Shown here piece after piece: positions 1-7,918 of a stretch of 38,240 nucleotides of DNA (position 1 is the stretch's first letter; each line of letters opens with the position of its first letter). The position numbers and the translations under genes are program-made. The stretch covers positions 1 to 38,240 of the forward strand of contig CALYAA010000020.1 in assembly GCA_944393385.1 (NCBI GenBank), read 5' to 3'. Source of the DNA: an uncultured Clostridia bacterium. GTDB taxonomy: Bacteria > Bacillota > Clostridia > TANB77 > CAG-508. The notes beneath the pieces were generated by a model. It had not been told where the DNA came from, did no database searches, and saw nothing but the letters and a program-made list of their open reading frames with translations.

Positions 1-69
1 AAAGAATTTATAAATTGTGTAAATCGAGCATTAGAAAAGCAAGAATTTGAAAAAGGATTTGAAAAATAA
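1..69 (+). CDS. C-terminal end of an unidentified protein (partial)
   Basis: An open frame enters from the left edge and stops with TAA at 67-69. It encodes the last 22 residues (KEFINCVNRALEKQEFEKGF, then EK). The piece is charged and looks helical. It is too short for family assignment. The hydrolase gene starts 36 nt downstream, so the two may be co-transcribed. Confidence 0.5.
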   Translation, partial: KEFINCVNRALEKQEFEKGFEK

Positions 70-105
70 ATTACAATATATCGTTAGGAATGGAGGAATA
101 ATTAA

Positions 106-951
106 ATGAACTTTAAAGAGTATGGAAATAAGAATAAAGATACAATAATGTTATTACACGGTGGTGGTCTTTCTTGGTGGAATTATAGAGAAGAAGCTGA
201 AAGATTTCAAAAAAGTTATCATATTATTATTCCAATATTAGATGGACATTCAGATAGTGATAGAAGATTTACAAGTATAGAAGATAATGCACAAGAAATT
301 ATAGATTATATAGAAAATAATTATGATGGACATATTAGTTTAATAGGAGGACTATCTTTAGGAGGACAAATACTTTTAGAAATTTTATCAAGAAAAAATG
401 ATATTTGTGATTATGCTATTGTTGAAAGTGCATTAGCAGTTCCAATGAAAACAACATACAAGATGATTAGACCAGCTTTTTCTATAAGTTATGGACTAAT
501 ATCAAAAAAATGGTTTTCAAAAATGCAGTTTAATTCTTTAAGAATAAGGAAAGATTTATTTGCTGACTATTATAGAGATACTTGTAAAATCCAAAAGGAA
601 GATATGATTTCATTTATGGAAGCAAATTCAAAATATCTACTAAAAGATTCATTGCAAAGAACAAAAGCAAGAGTTTTAGTAATTGTAGGAGATAAAGAAA
701 GACCAATAATGAAAAAATCAGCAAATTTAATTCATAAAAAAATAAAAGGAAGTAGAATTGAGACATTACCTAATTATTATCACGGAGAATTTAGCATAAA
801 TCATCCACAACAATATATTGCAGCAATTAACGAACTTATTGCCAATAAAGATAGAAACTTGAAAAGCAAATCAGTTAGTAATACTGAAACAAAATTTGAA
901 GATAAACAAATACGATTAAAAGAAAAAATAGAACAAATACAAAATTTTTAG
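106..951 (+). CDS. alpha/beta hydrolase family protein
   Basis: This 281-aa protein has the alpha/beta-hydrolase layout. An oxyanion-hole segment LLHGGGLSWW lies near residues 16-25. The nucleophile elbow GLSLG places the catalytic Ser at about residue 84. The acid is probably Asp196 in VIVGDKERP and the base His226 in NYYHGEF, so the triad is complete. There is no signal peptide, so it is probably cytoplasmic. The substrate cannot be told from sequence; esterase, lipase-like or C-C hydrolase activities are all possible. The last ~30 residues are Lys/Glu-rich and lie beyond the catalytic fold. The start at 106 follows a good TGGAGGA ribosome binding site. The family call is firm, the function is not. 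Confidence 0.85.
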   Translation: MNFKEYGNKNKDTIMLLHGGGLSWWNYREEAERFQKSYHIIIPILDGHSDSDRRFTSIEDNAQEIIDYIENNYDGHISLIGGLSLGGQILLEILSRKNDICDYAIVESALAVPMKTTYKMIRPAFSISYGLISKKWFSKMQFNSLRIRKDLFADYYRDTCKIQKEDMISFMEANSKYLLKDSLQRTKARVLVIVGDKERPIMKKSANLIHKKIKGSRIETLPNYYHGEFSINHPQQYIAAINELIANKDRNLKSKSVSNTETKFEDKQIRLKEKIEQIQNF

Positions 952-1056
952 ACGAAAGATAAATTACAATTTTGATGTGAATACAAAAATATGTTTAAAG
1001 GAGTAAATGTATAATACTAACATGAGTAGAACGCAAATAATATTTGTAAAAAACAC

Positions 1057-1085
1057 TACACAAAATAAAAAAAGTATGATAAAAT
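1057..1085 (+). promoter_or_regulatory. possible sigma-A promoter (extended -10) for yebC
   Basis: The -10 TAAAAT at 1080-1085 is preceded by TGA, giving an extended -10. A weak -35 TACACA lies at 1057-1062 with 17-bp spacing. The ATGnTAAAAT context resembles the 6S RNA and tRNA-Gln promoters in this window. The -10 sits in the loop of the 1052-1097 inverted repeat. Confidence 0.35.
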
Positions 1086-1156
1086 ACTTGTAGTGTTGTT
1101 TAAAAATTGGATAAATTTAACAACAAAATAATCTATTTACATAAAAAACAAACTGA

Positions 1157-1282
1157 AATTTCTGGTACAATTTTGGCACAATTCGTTGGGTAAAGAACCT
1201 CGAAACTCTATATAAATGGGCAAAGAACAATAAAGAAATTTCACTTGATGTTTATATGATAGAACAGCCGAAAGTGGCTTAA
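1157..1282 (+). pseudogene. possible C-terminal remnant of a decayed gene
   Basis: The frame from 1157 to the TAA at 1280-1282 encodes about 41 residues. It contains TLYKWAKNNKEISLDVYMIE followed by QPKVA. The composition looks protein-like (Trp, aromatic and charged alternation) rather than random AT-rich DNA. It has no start codon, and a TGA lies directly upstream at 1154-1156. I do not recognise the family. It could also be chance. Confidence 0.25.
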
Positions 1283-1314
1283 ATACTGAAAAAAATTGAG
1301 AAGGAGGAATTAAA

Positions 1315-2040
1315 ATGTCAGGACACAGCAAATGGCATAATATACAAGCAAAGAAAGGAAAAGCAGATGCAGCAAGAGGAAAAATATTCACAAAATTAGG
1401 AAGAGAGCTATTAATAGCAGTGAAACAAGGAGGACCAGATCCAGCAGGAAATTCAAAACTAAAAGATGTAATAGCAAAATGTAAAGCAGCAAACATGCCA
1501 AATGACACAATAAACAACGCAATAAAAAAAGCATCAGGAGAAGGAAACACAGCTACATATGAAGAAATAACATATGAAGGATATGGACCATGTGGAGTTG
1601 CTGTAATAGTAAATGCAAACACAGACAACAGAAACAGAACAGCTTCAGATGTAAGACACATATTTGACAAATCAGGAGGAAACTTAGGAACATCAGGATG
1701 TGTGTCATACATGTTCAATAAAAAAGGAGTAATTGTTATTGAAAAAGCTTCTACAAATATGGATGAAGAAGAATTAATGATGTTAGCATTAGATGCAGGA
1801 GCAGAAGACTTCAATTCATCAGATGAAGTATATGAAATAACAACTGAACCATCTAATTTCTCTAAAGTAAGAGAAAAATTAGAAGAAGCAGGTCTAACAT
1901 TTTTAGAAGCAGATGTACAAATGGTTCCAACAACAACAGTTTCACTAGATGAAGATGGAGCTGCAAAAATGGAAAGACTAATTGAAAAACTAGAAGAACT
2001 AGATGATGTAATGGATGTATATCATAATTGGGAAGAATAA
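1315..2040 (+). CDS. yebC: YebC/TACO1 family translation/transcription factor
   Basis: This is a 241-aa, full-length YebC/PmpR family protein. The N-terminus [20 protein letters not shown] is the family signature. The [18 protein letters not shown] and [10 protein letters not shown] blocks are all present in order. Members are cytoplasmic three-domain proteins. They were long annotated as transcriptional regulators. Recent work on bacterial YebC and mitochondrial TACO1 shows that they help ribosomes through proline-rich stretches. The start follows a strong AGAAGGAGG site. Codon use is A-ending (aca, gca, aga), as expected of a well-expressed gene here. It is a single-gene unit closed by the terminator at 2071-2103. 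It is unrelated in function to the spoIIIA operon that follows. Confidence 0.95.
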   Translation: MSGHSKWHNIQAKKGKADAARGKIFTKLGRELLIAVKQGGPDPAGNSKLKDVIAKCKAANMPNDTINNAIKKASGEGNTATYEEITYEGYGPCGVAVIVNANTDNRNRTASDVRHIFDKSGGNLGTSGCVSYMFNKKGVIVIEKASTNMDEEELMMLALDAGAEDFNSSDEVYEITTEPSNFSKVREKLEEAGLTFLEADVQMVPTTTVSLDEDGAAKMERLIEKLEELDDVMDVYHNWEE

Positions 2041-2070
2041 TTTTAGAAAACAGTTCTAAATTTATAAAGA

Positions 2071-2103
2071 AGAGCATATATTATAATATATGTTCTTTTT
2101 TCT
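2071..2103 (+). terminator. intrinsic terminator of yebC
   Basis: A 10-bp stem (AGAGCATATA 2071-2080 with TATATGTTCT 2087-2096, one G-T pair) has a 6-nt loop. It is followed by a T-rich run from 2096. It begins 30 nt after the yebC stop. Confidence 0.85.
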
Positions 2104-2217
2104 TTAATAGGAAATTTTAAGTTACGCAACTCAAAGTGAAAAAATAAGTCTATTTTCAAAAGGAAAAGCGGTTTTCTTACTAAATAAAAGGGAATTACCC
2201 TAATAGATTTACACAAT

Positions 2218-2225
2218 TATACATT
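2218..2225 (+). promoter_or_regulatory. possible sigma-E -10 element of the spoIIIA operon
   Basis: TATACATT matches the sigma-E -10 consensus CATACAnT at all but its first base. It lies about 55 nt upstream of spoIIIAA. The spoIIIA operon of Bacillus subtilis is read by sigma-E, so this is where such a promoter is expected. No convincing sigma-E -35 is seen at the right distance, so this remains weak. Confidence 0.25.
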
Positions 2226-2279
2226 ATTAAAAATAAACTTTAACCAAAAGCTATTAAATTTTTAACTAAGGAGAAACAA

Positions 2280-3201
2280 ATGAATGAATTAGATATTGTA
2301 TTAGAATACTTGCCAATTAATATTAAAAAAGTAATTTATGCAAATTTTAATAATAATATTAAGAATGATTATATTCAAAAAGAAGAAAATCTTATAGAAG
2401 AAATAAGATTAAGAAGTAATAAACCATTAATACTAAAATTAAGACAAGAAACAAAAATATTAGAATATACAGTTAGTCAACAAGAATTATTGCAGTCTTT
2501 TGATAAGATATGTGAAAATTCCATATATTCTTATAAAAGGCAAATTTGTGATGGATATATAACAATTAGAGGTGGTAATAGAGTAGGAATTGTAGGAAGT
2601 GGTGTAATAGAAAACGGACAAGTTATAAATGTAAATTATATCTCTAGTTTAAATTTTAGAATAGCAAGACAAAAAATTGGATGTAGCGATAAATTAATAA
2701 AAAATATTGTAGATTTTGAAAAATCATCAATTTATAATACATTAATTATTTCTCCTCCGCGGAGGGGGAAAAACCACATTATTAAGGGACTTTATTAGAA
2801 ATTTAAGTAATGGAACAGAATTATTAGAAGGACAAACTATTGGAGTAGTTGATGAAAGAGGAGAAATTGCTGCAATGTATAAAGGAATTCCTCAAAACGA
2901 TATAGGAATCAGAACTGATGTCGTAGATAATATACCAAAAGCAGAGGGAATGAGAATTTTGGTGCGTTCTATGTCTCCTAATATTATTGCTTGTGATGAA
3001 ATTGGTAGCAAAGGAGATATTGAAGCAATTAATTATGCAATGTGCTCTGGAGTTAAAGGCATATTTACAGCTCATGGAAGCGATGTAGAAGATATTTGTA
3101 AAAATCCATATCTTGCTCAATTAATTAATCAACATCTTTTTGAAAGAATAATTGTATTAAATTTAAAACAAAAAGGAGAATCACAATGTATTATTATATA
3201 A
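2280..3201 (+). CDS. spoIIIAA: SpoIIIAA, sporulation ATPase, interrupted by a one-base frameshift
   Basis: SpoIIIAA is the cytoplasmic secretion-type (PulE/VirB11-like) ATPase of the SpoIIIA-SpoIIQ channel that joins mother cell and forespore. The first 2280-2798 frame runs through EEIRLRSNKPLIL, YSYKRQICDGYITIRGGNRVG and LNFRIARQ. It then hits the phosphate-binding loop and stops at 2796-2798. The remainder lies in the next frame: KTTLLRDFIRNLSNG, VGVVDERGE-type sequence, IIACDEIGSKGDIEAINYA (Walker B) and IFTAHG. Removing one base around 2754-2773 restores a ~306-aa protein; the B. subtilis protein is about 307 aa. The break sits in a GC-rich palindrome followed by five G and five A, so a sequencing or assembly indel is likely. 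A true mutation is possible. The start at 2280 has the site AAGGAG. The 3' end overlaps spoIIIAB by 16 nt. Confidence 0.9.
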
Positions 3202-3698
3202 AAACAATATTATTAATAGCGATTTTTTTGATGTCAACAGCAATTGGTATGCTTATTTCAAAAATGTACGAAAATCGTGTAAAAGAATTAAAACAATTTA
3301 AAAACACATTAAATATTTTAAAAACTAAAATTAAATTTACATATGAACCATTAATAGATATTTTTAAACAAATTTCACAAGAAAAATCTAATAAAGTTGA
3401 AAAGATTTTTGAAAATATGACATATAAATTGAGTTTTGGAGATGTAAAAAATTCTTGGAGAGATTCTATTCAAGAAGCAGATATAAGCATTACTCAAGAA
3501 GATAAAGATGTTTTAAAAGAATTAGGAAAAGTTTTAGGACAAACTGATGCAGAAAGTCAGGTAAGTGAAATAGAAGTTACAGAGACATTTTTGGATATGC
3601 AAATTGAAAAAGCTGAAGAGGATAGAAAGAAAAATCAAAAAATTTACAAAACACTAGGAATTTTAATAGGACTTTTTTTTGTAATTTTACTAGTATAA
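3186..3698 (+). CDS. spoIIIAB: stage III sporulation protein AB
   Basis: At 170 aa it is close to the ~171 aa of B. subtilis SpoIIIAB. An N-terminal membrane segment (about residues 5-25) contains the GMLISKMYENRVKELKQF pattern typical of the family. A helical cytoplasmic region with TKIKFTYEPLIDIF follows, and a C-terminal hydrophobic tail KTLGILIGLFFVILLV. The family is a fold relative of type II secretion GspF and is thought to couple the SpoIIIAA ATPase to the channel. The ATG overlaps the end of spoIIIAA and uses AAGGAG inside it, so the two are translationally coupled. The intact frame here suggests that the spoIIIAA frameshift is recent or artefactual. Confidence 0.93.
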   Translation: MYYYIKTILLIAIFLMSTAIGMLISKMYENRVKELKQFKNTLNILKTKIKFTYEPLIDIFKQISQEKSNKVEKIFENMTYKLSFGDVKNSWRDSIQEADISITQEDKDVLKELGKVLGQTDAESQVSEIEVTETFLDMQIEKAEEDRKKNQKIYKTLGILIGLFFVILLV

Positions 3699-3756
3699 AT
3701 CTTAATATTTAACTTAAAATTTAGATTAAAAGACCAAGAAAGGAATAGAATTTTAT

Positions 3757-3951
3757 ATGGATATAAATTTATTGTTTAAAATTGCTGCAGTTGGAATATT
3801 GGTTGCAGTACTACATCAGGTTTTAGTAAGAGCTGGGAGAGAAGATCAAGCTATGATGACAACACTTGCAGGTTTGGTAATTGTATTATCAATGGTAATA
3901 CAACAAATAAGTTCATTATTTAATACTGTTAGAACTTTGTTTGATTTATAA
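3757..3951 (+). CDS. spoIIIAC: stage III sporulation protein AC
   Basis: This 64-aa protein (family usually about 65-68 aa) has two membrane helices. The motif LHQVLVRAGREDQAMMTTLAG between them is the family signature. Established role: a small integral membrane component of the SpoIIIA channel, forming part of the export-gate-like base with SpoIIIAD and SpoIIIAE. The AAAGGAAT site lies slightly far (about 12 nt) from the start. spoIIIAD begins 17 nt downstream. Confidence 0.95.
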   Translation: MDINLLFKIAAVGILVAVLHQVLVRAGREDQAMMTTLAGLVIVLSMVIQQISSLFNTVRTLFDL

Positions 3952-3967
3952 AAGTGAAAGGATATTT

Positions 3968-4357
3968 ATGGCAGATATAAGTAAAATAATTGGAATTGGT
4001 TTAATTGGATTAATAATTATTGTTATTTTAAAACAGTACAAGCCAGAACTTGCTATTTATGTTTCAATAATTACTGGAGTATTAATATTAGTATTTGCAG
4101 TAGAGAAGTTAACAGGAGTTATAAATTTATTACAATCAATATCTAATAAAACAAATATTAATAATAATTTTCTAAAGATATTACTAAAAATTACTGGAAT
4201 TACATTTATTACTGAATTTGCAGTAAGTATTTGCTCTGATGCTGGAGAAAAAGCAATTGCAAGTAAAATAGAAATAGGTAGTAAAGTTGTAATAATAACT
4301 ATGTCTATACCGATTATTACAAGTTTATTAGAATTAGTTTTAGAAATTTTACCGTAA
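3968..4357 (+). CDS. spoIIIAD: stage III sporulation protein AD
   Basis: At 129 aa it has about four membrane segments. It begins MADISKIIGIGLIGLIIIV and contains LKQYKPELAIYVSIITGVLI, as SpoIIIAD proteins do. The longer frame opens at 3941, inside spoIIIAC. ATG 3968 is preferred because GAAAGG lies just upstream and the MADI start gives the family length (B. subtilis about 133 aa). It belongs to the membrane base of the SpoIIIA channel. An unusual 133-nt gap separates it from spoIIIAE. Confidence 0.93.
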   Translation: MADISKIIGIGLIGLIIIVILKQYKPELAIYVSIITGVLILVFAVEKLTGVINLLQSISNKTNINNNFLKILLKITGITFITEFAVSICSDAGEKAIASKIEIGSKVVIITMSIPIITSLLELVLEILP

Positions 4358-4490
4358 AAATAAATATTGTAAAAAATATTTTAAACATAATTTATGTTAT
4401 TAAAAAAATTTATTTTTATTATGAAGAGAACCAAGATAAAGACCTTAAATGTTATTATACTAAATAAACGAAAAATATTTAAATATAAGA

Positions 4491-5723
4491 ATGGGAGAAA
4501 ATAATAAGATAATGATAAATCAAAAGATATTAACATTTAGATGTTATAGAAAAAAATATAACTTTAAAAAAATTATAAAATTTATTAGTATTTTTATGTT
4601 TTTTACATTATTCATATTTTTCCCTAATAGAGTTCTTGCAGAAACAGAAGAAGAAATTATGAATAGTACACAAGAAAAATTTAATATTAGTGGTTTTATA
4701 AAAGAAGCACAAAATTATACAGGTGATTTTTTAGAAGACATAGATTTAAATAATATATTAAACCAGGCAATTCAAGGAAAAGTTGATAATAAAACCATTT
4801 TTCAAAAAATACTAAAATTATTAGGAACTGAGATAAATACAAGTTTAAGAACATTAATTAGTATTTTAGTAATTATTGTTATTCATGGAATATTAAAATC
4901 AATAACTGATAGTTTAGAAAATAAAAATATATCTCAAATTATTTATTTTGTTCAATATATATTAATAGTAACACTTATAATGTCAAATTTTACAGAAATC
5001 ATAAATTTAGTAAAAAACACAGCAAATGATTTAGTTGGATTTATAAATATGTTAATGCCATTATTGTTGACTTTAATGATTTATACAGGGAGTATTGCAA
5101 CAAGTTCTGTTTTAGAACCCGTAATTTTATTTGCTATTAATCTAATAGGAAATTTAATAAAAGATATTTTAATACCAGTTGTTTTTATAATTGTTATATT
5201 CTCAATCATATCTAAAATTTCTGACAGAATACAAATTGAGAAACTTTCTAAATTTTTAAGGTCAAGTGTTGTATGGGGGTTGGGAGTTATATTAACAATA
5301 TTTGTTGGAGTTGTTTCATTAGAAGGTACATTAAGTAGTAGTGTTGATGGTATTACAGCAAAAACGGCCAAAACTGCAGTATCAACAGTAATACCTGTTG
5401 TTGGAAAAATACTTGGAGATGTTGTAGATAGTGTATTAGGATGTGGAATTATTTTAAAAAATGCAATAGGAATAGTTGGAGTTATTATTGTAATTGGTAT
5501 TTGTATAATGCCAATCATTAAAATTGCAATACTGTGTATAATGTATAGTTTGGCTTCAGCTATAATACAGCCAATTGCAGATGATAAAATTGTAAAAATA
5601 CTAGATGAAATGGGAGGAGTGTTTAAGTTGTTGTTAGGTATTTTATGTTCATTGTCTGTTTTATTAATTGTTGGTATTACATTAGTAGTAAAAATTTCTA
5701 ATAGTGGGATGATGTATAGATGA
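4491..5723 (+). CDS. spoIIIAE: stage III sporulation protein AE
   Basis: This 410-aa polytopic membrane protein resembles B. subtilis SpoIIIAE (~399 aa). A cleavable signal peptide ends near VLAETEEE (residue ~51). An extracytoplasmic region and then about seven membrane helices follow, including the family-typical LMPLLLTLMIYTGSIATSS. It is the largest channel component in the forespore-surrounding membrane. Two starts are possible: ATG 4491 without a clear ribosome site, or ATG 4512 with GGGAGA about 13 nt ahead. The shorter start still leaves a signal peptide. The gene is preceded by 133 non-coding nt rather than the usual overlap. It overlaps spoIIIAF by 4 nt (ATGA). Confidence 0.93.
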   Translation: MGENNKIMINQKILTFRCYRKKYNFKKIIKFISIFMFFTLFIFFPNRVLAETEEEIMNSTQEKFNISGFIKEAQNYTGDFLEDIDLNNILNQAIQGKVDNKTIFQKILKLLGTEINTSLRTLISILVIIVIHGILKSITDSLENKNISQIIYFVQYILIVTLIMSNFTEIINLVKNTANDLVGFINMLMPLLLTLMIYTGSIATSSVLEPVILFAINLIGNLIKDILIPVVFIIVIFSIISKISDRIQIEKLSKFLRSSVVWGLGVILTIFVGVVSLEGTLSSSVDGITAKTAKTAVSTVIPVVGKILGDVVDSVLGCGIILKNAIGIVGVIIVIGICIMPIIKIAILCIMYSLASAIIQPIADDKIVKILDEMGGVFKLLLGILCSLSVLLIVGITLVVKISNSGMMYR

Positions 5724-6217
5724 TAAATTTTATTAGTTCATGGGCTGAGCAAGTGGTTTTAGCTGTTATAATTGCAACAATTATAGAACTTATTTTGCCA
5801 AATAGTAAAAATAAAAAGTATGTACAAATGGTAGTCGGTATATATGTATTATTTAATATAATATCACCAGTTATAAAAAATAGGGATGTTCTTTCTTTTG
5901 AAGAAATCAATTTAGAAAGCTATGCTAATAATACTGTATCAGAAGTTGATCAAACATCTATGGATCAAAGGTTAGAAAAAATCTATTTAGAGGAACTTGA
6001 AAATGATATTAAATCAAGATTTAAAACAAAAAATATAGAAATTTCAAAATGTACAATTGATGCAGAATTAGATACAAGTAAGAAAAATGCTGGTATACAT
6101 TTAATTACAATAAAGATAAAAAATTCAACTGATGAAGAAATTGTTAATCAAATAAAACAAGAAATATTAGAGGAATATGAAATAGATGAAAACAAATTAA
6201 ATATTATTTTAAAATAA
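5720..6217 (+). CDS. spoIIIAF: stage III sporulation protein AF
   Basis: This 165-aa protein has two N-terminal membrane helices and the family motif ELILPNSKNKKYVQMVVGIYV. A soluble domain (about residues 60-165) with the ring-building alpha/beta pattern follows. It is shorter than B. subtilis SpoIIIAF (~206 aa) but complete. The family forms part of the channel's ring-like assembly. Its ATG overlaps the spoIIIAE stop, which indicates coupled translation. Confidence 0.92.
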   Translation: MINFISSWAEQVVLAVIIATIIELILPNSKNKKYVQMVVGIYVLFNIISPVIKNRDVLSFEEINLESYANNTVSEVDQTSMDQRLEKIYLEELENDIKSRFKTKNIEISKCTIDAELDTSKKNAGIHLITIKIKNSTDEEIVNQIKQEILEEYEIDENKLNIILK

Positions 6218-6238
6218 AATATAAGGAGTGAAATTTTT

Positions 6239-6838
6239 ATGTTTAAAGATTTATTTAAGAAAAAGGACGAACAACCTGACCAAAAAAGAAAAATTGAGAA
6301 TATTGTTGTGTTTATAATCATATTAATTATAACAGTATTAATTATAAATCAAATCTGGTCAAGTGAAGAAGAAAATGATTATAATTATGATTCAAATAAG
6401 GTATTAGCAAGTACAAGTCCAGAAAAAGATGTATCTGCAGATACAAACAATTTGGAAAAAGAACTTGAAGATATTTTAGAAACAATTAATGGTGTAGGAA
6501 AAGTAAAAGTCTTAATAAAATATTCTGAAAGTAGCAAAGTAGTGGCAATGTATAATGAAACAAGTTCGGAAAATAAAACAGAGGAGAATACTGAAGATGG
6601 AGACACAAAAAGCACAACAGAAAAAGAAACAAAGAAAGAAATTGCATATAGTGATGAAAATGGAGACAGTAAACCTATTACAGAAAAAGTAGTAATGCCA
6701 GTTATAGAAGGAGCTATTATAACAGCAGAGGGAGCTTCAAATGCAAATATAAAATCGTCAATAGTTAGTGCTGTTGAAGCGGTAACAGGTCTTGCGGTAC
6801 ATAAAATACAAGTTTTTGAAATGGAAAAAAGTAAATAA
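6239..6838 (+). CDS. spoIIIAG: stage III sporulation protein AG
   Basis: This 199-aa protein (B. subtilis about 229 aa) has a short cytoplasmic head, one membrane helix at about residues 20-40, a linker, and the ring-building motif. The segment LEDILETINGVGKVKVLIKY is characteristic, as is GAIITAEGASNANIKSSIVS near the end. SpoIIIAG forms a large multimeric ring in the intermembrane space. Between these motifs lies a low-complexity Glu/Thr/Lys stretch (about residues 110-145) that corresponds to the beta-barrel insertion region of the family. The ribosome site AAGGAG lies 8 nt ahead of the start. Confidence 0.93.
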   Translation: MFKDLFKKKDEQPDQKRKIENIVVFIIILIITVLIINQIWSSEEENDYNYDSNKVLASTSPEKDVSADTNNLEKELEDILETINGVGKVKVLIKYSESSKVVAMYNETSSENKTEENTEDGDTKSTTEKETKKEIAYSDENGDSKPITEKVVMPVIEGAIITAEGASNANIKSSIVSAVEAVTGLAVHKIQVFEMEKSK

Positions 6839-6959
6839 TTAAGAAAAAATTGAGTTATTTAATATTATATTTGAACAAATTTTTTGAAAAATCATAATAT
6901 ATAATGTAAAACTTTTGATTGAATAAAAATAATTACTTAAGAAAGGAATGAGAATAATT

Positions 6960-7607
6960 ATGAATATTACAAAAATAAAATCTAAAACAGGGATTATAGC
7001 TGTATATGTTATGGCACTAATGTTAGTTGGGCTTGGATATTGGAATTATATTTCTGTAGAATCTCAAAATATACAAACTGTTGCAGAAACACAGAATGAA
7101 AATAAAAATGATGATGAAAATTTAGGAGATGCGCAATTAGTTAATAGTAATGATGTGATAATTGATAGTGAAAATATTCAAGATGAAAGTATAGATGTGG
7201 GTATAAATACTCAATCAACTCAAACTACTCAAGAAAATTCTGAAAATAAGGGTACATATAATAGTTATTTTGAAGAATCTAAATTGCAAAGAGATACAAT
7301 GTATTCACAAACATTAGAAACATATAAAGAAATGCTTAATAATACGAATGTTTCTGAAGAACAGAAAGCAATTATTACCCAAGAAATTACAAATTTAAGT
7401 AAAGAAAAAAATGCAATTATGGTTTGTGAGAATTTAATTACAACAAAAGGATTTAATAATTGTGTAATTTTTGTTAATACAGATAGCATTAGTGTTGTGA
7501 TTGAAAGTGATGATTTGAAAACAGATGAAATTGCTCAAATTCAAAATATAATTTCAAGAGAAATGAATGCTAAAGTTGAAGATATACATATTATGACTAA
7601 AAATTAA
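6960..7607 (+). CDS. spoIIIAH: stage III sporulation protein AH
   Basis: This is a 215-aa protein; B. subtilis SpoIIIAH is 218 aa. One N-terminal membrane helix (about residues 10-28) is followed by an acidic low-complexity linker. The C-terminal YscJ/FliF-like domain contains YFEESKLQRDTMYSQTLETY and NLITTKGFNNCVIFVN. SpoIIIAH meets forespore SpoIIQ to form the intercellular channel. An upstream in-frame ATG at 6948 has only one base between its AAAGGA site and the codon. ATG 6960 is preferred, as in two other genes here that use AAGGAATGA. Last gene of the operon. Confidence 0.93.
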   Translation: MNITKIKSKTGIIAVYVMALMLVGLGYWNYISVESQNIQTVAETQNENKNDDENLGDAQLVNSNDVIIDSENIQDESIDVGINTQSTQTTQENSENKGTYNSYFEESKLQRDTMYSQTLETYKEMLNNTNVSEEQKAIITQEITNLSKEKNAIMVCENLITTKGFNNCVIFVNTDSISVVIESDDLKTDEIAQIQNIISREMNAKVEDIHIMTKN

Positions 7608-7618
7608 TGAAATTTTGC

Positions 7619-7847
7619 ATTTTGTTTATAAGTTTATATATATAATATTTTTTAAAGATATCTCCTGCTCATTGCACTCAAATAGAATTCATAAGGTTTT
7701 CTAATGAGCCTCTTTCACTTAGGCCCTCTCGGGTATACCGAGAGTACCGTGAACATTCCTCATTTTAAAACCTAACGAATTCTTTTTTTTCGTTCCATTC
7801 GAACGTCGATACTTTTTAAAATATTATATATATAAACTTTTTAAAAT
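7619..7847. other. long palindromic, multi-hairpin non-coding element
   Basis: AT-rich arms 7630-7662 and 7808-7839 are near-perfect inverted copies of about 32 bp (start of left arm AAGTTTATATATATAATATT). Flanking CATTTT/AAAATG bases (7619-7624 and 7842-7847) extend the pairing. Inside are a second pair (GAATTC...AAGGTTTT 7685-7700 with AAAACCTAACGAATTC 7767-7782), an inner pair AATGAG/CTCATT, a GC-rich tip hairpin (CTCTCGG 7726-7732 / CCGAGAG 7738-7744) and a side hairpin (CGTTC 7791-7795 / GAACG 7801-7805). The whole folds as a rod on either strand. No open frame is present. It may be a structured RNA, a MITE-like element or both. It may also end spoIIIA transcription. Confidence 0.7.
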
Positions 7848-7862
7848 GAGAATTAAAAAATC

Positions 7863-7891
7863 TTGATTTTTCATTTTTATTATAGTAGAAT
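7863..7891 (+). promoter_or_regulatory. sigma-A promoter of recG
   Basis: The -35 TTGATT (7863-7868) and -10 TAGAAT (7886-7891) have exact 17-bp spacing. The start codon of recG lies 28 nt downstream of the -10. Confidence 0.55.
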
Positions 7892-7918
7892 TAAAATAAA
7901 TTTATGTTAGAGGGAAAA

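Larger units (their letters stand above)
952..1314. other. intergenic stretch upstream of yebC
   Basis: No convincing intact gene lies here. It holds an imperfect inverted repeat (arms AACACTACA at 1052-1060 and TGTAGTGTT at 1089-1097) enclosing a possible extended -10 promoter. It also holds a short open frame without a start codon at 1157-1282 that may be the tail of a decayed gene. A leader of about 220 nt would precede yebC if the proposed promoter is the one used. Confidence 0.5.

Noticed and set aside
1007..1093. 28-codon open frame after AAAGGAG
   Set aside because: The spacing to the ATG is only 3 nt, the product is low complexity, and the frame ends inside an inverted repeat.
1137..1814. 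Long minus-strand open frame opposite yebC
   Set aside because: It is antisense to a conserved gene, has no ribosome site and no family features; it results from A-ending codons on the other strand.
2766..2780. Programmed -1 ribosomal frameshifting in spoIIIAA at GGGAAAAAC
   Set aside because: The A-run looks slippery, but restoring the SpoIIIAA frame requires skipping one base (+1), not slipping back one. No known clostridial SpoIIIAA uses recoding.
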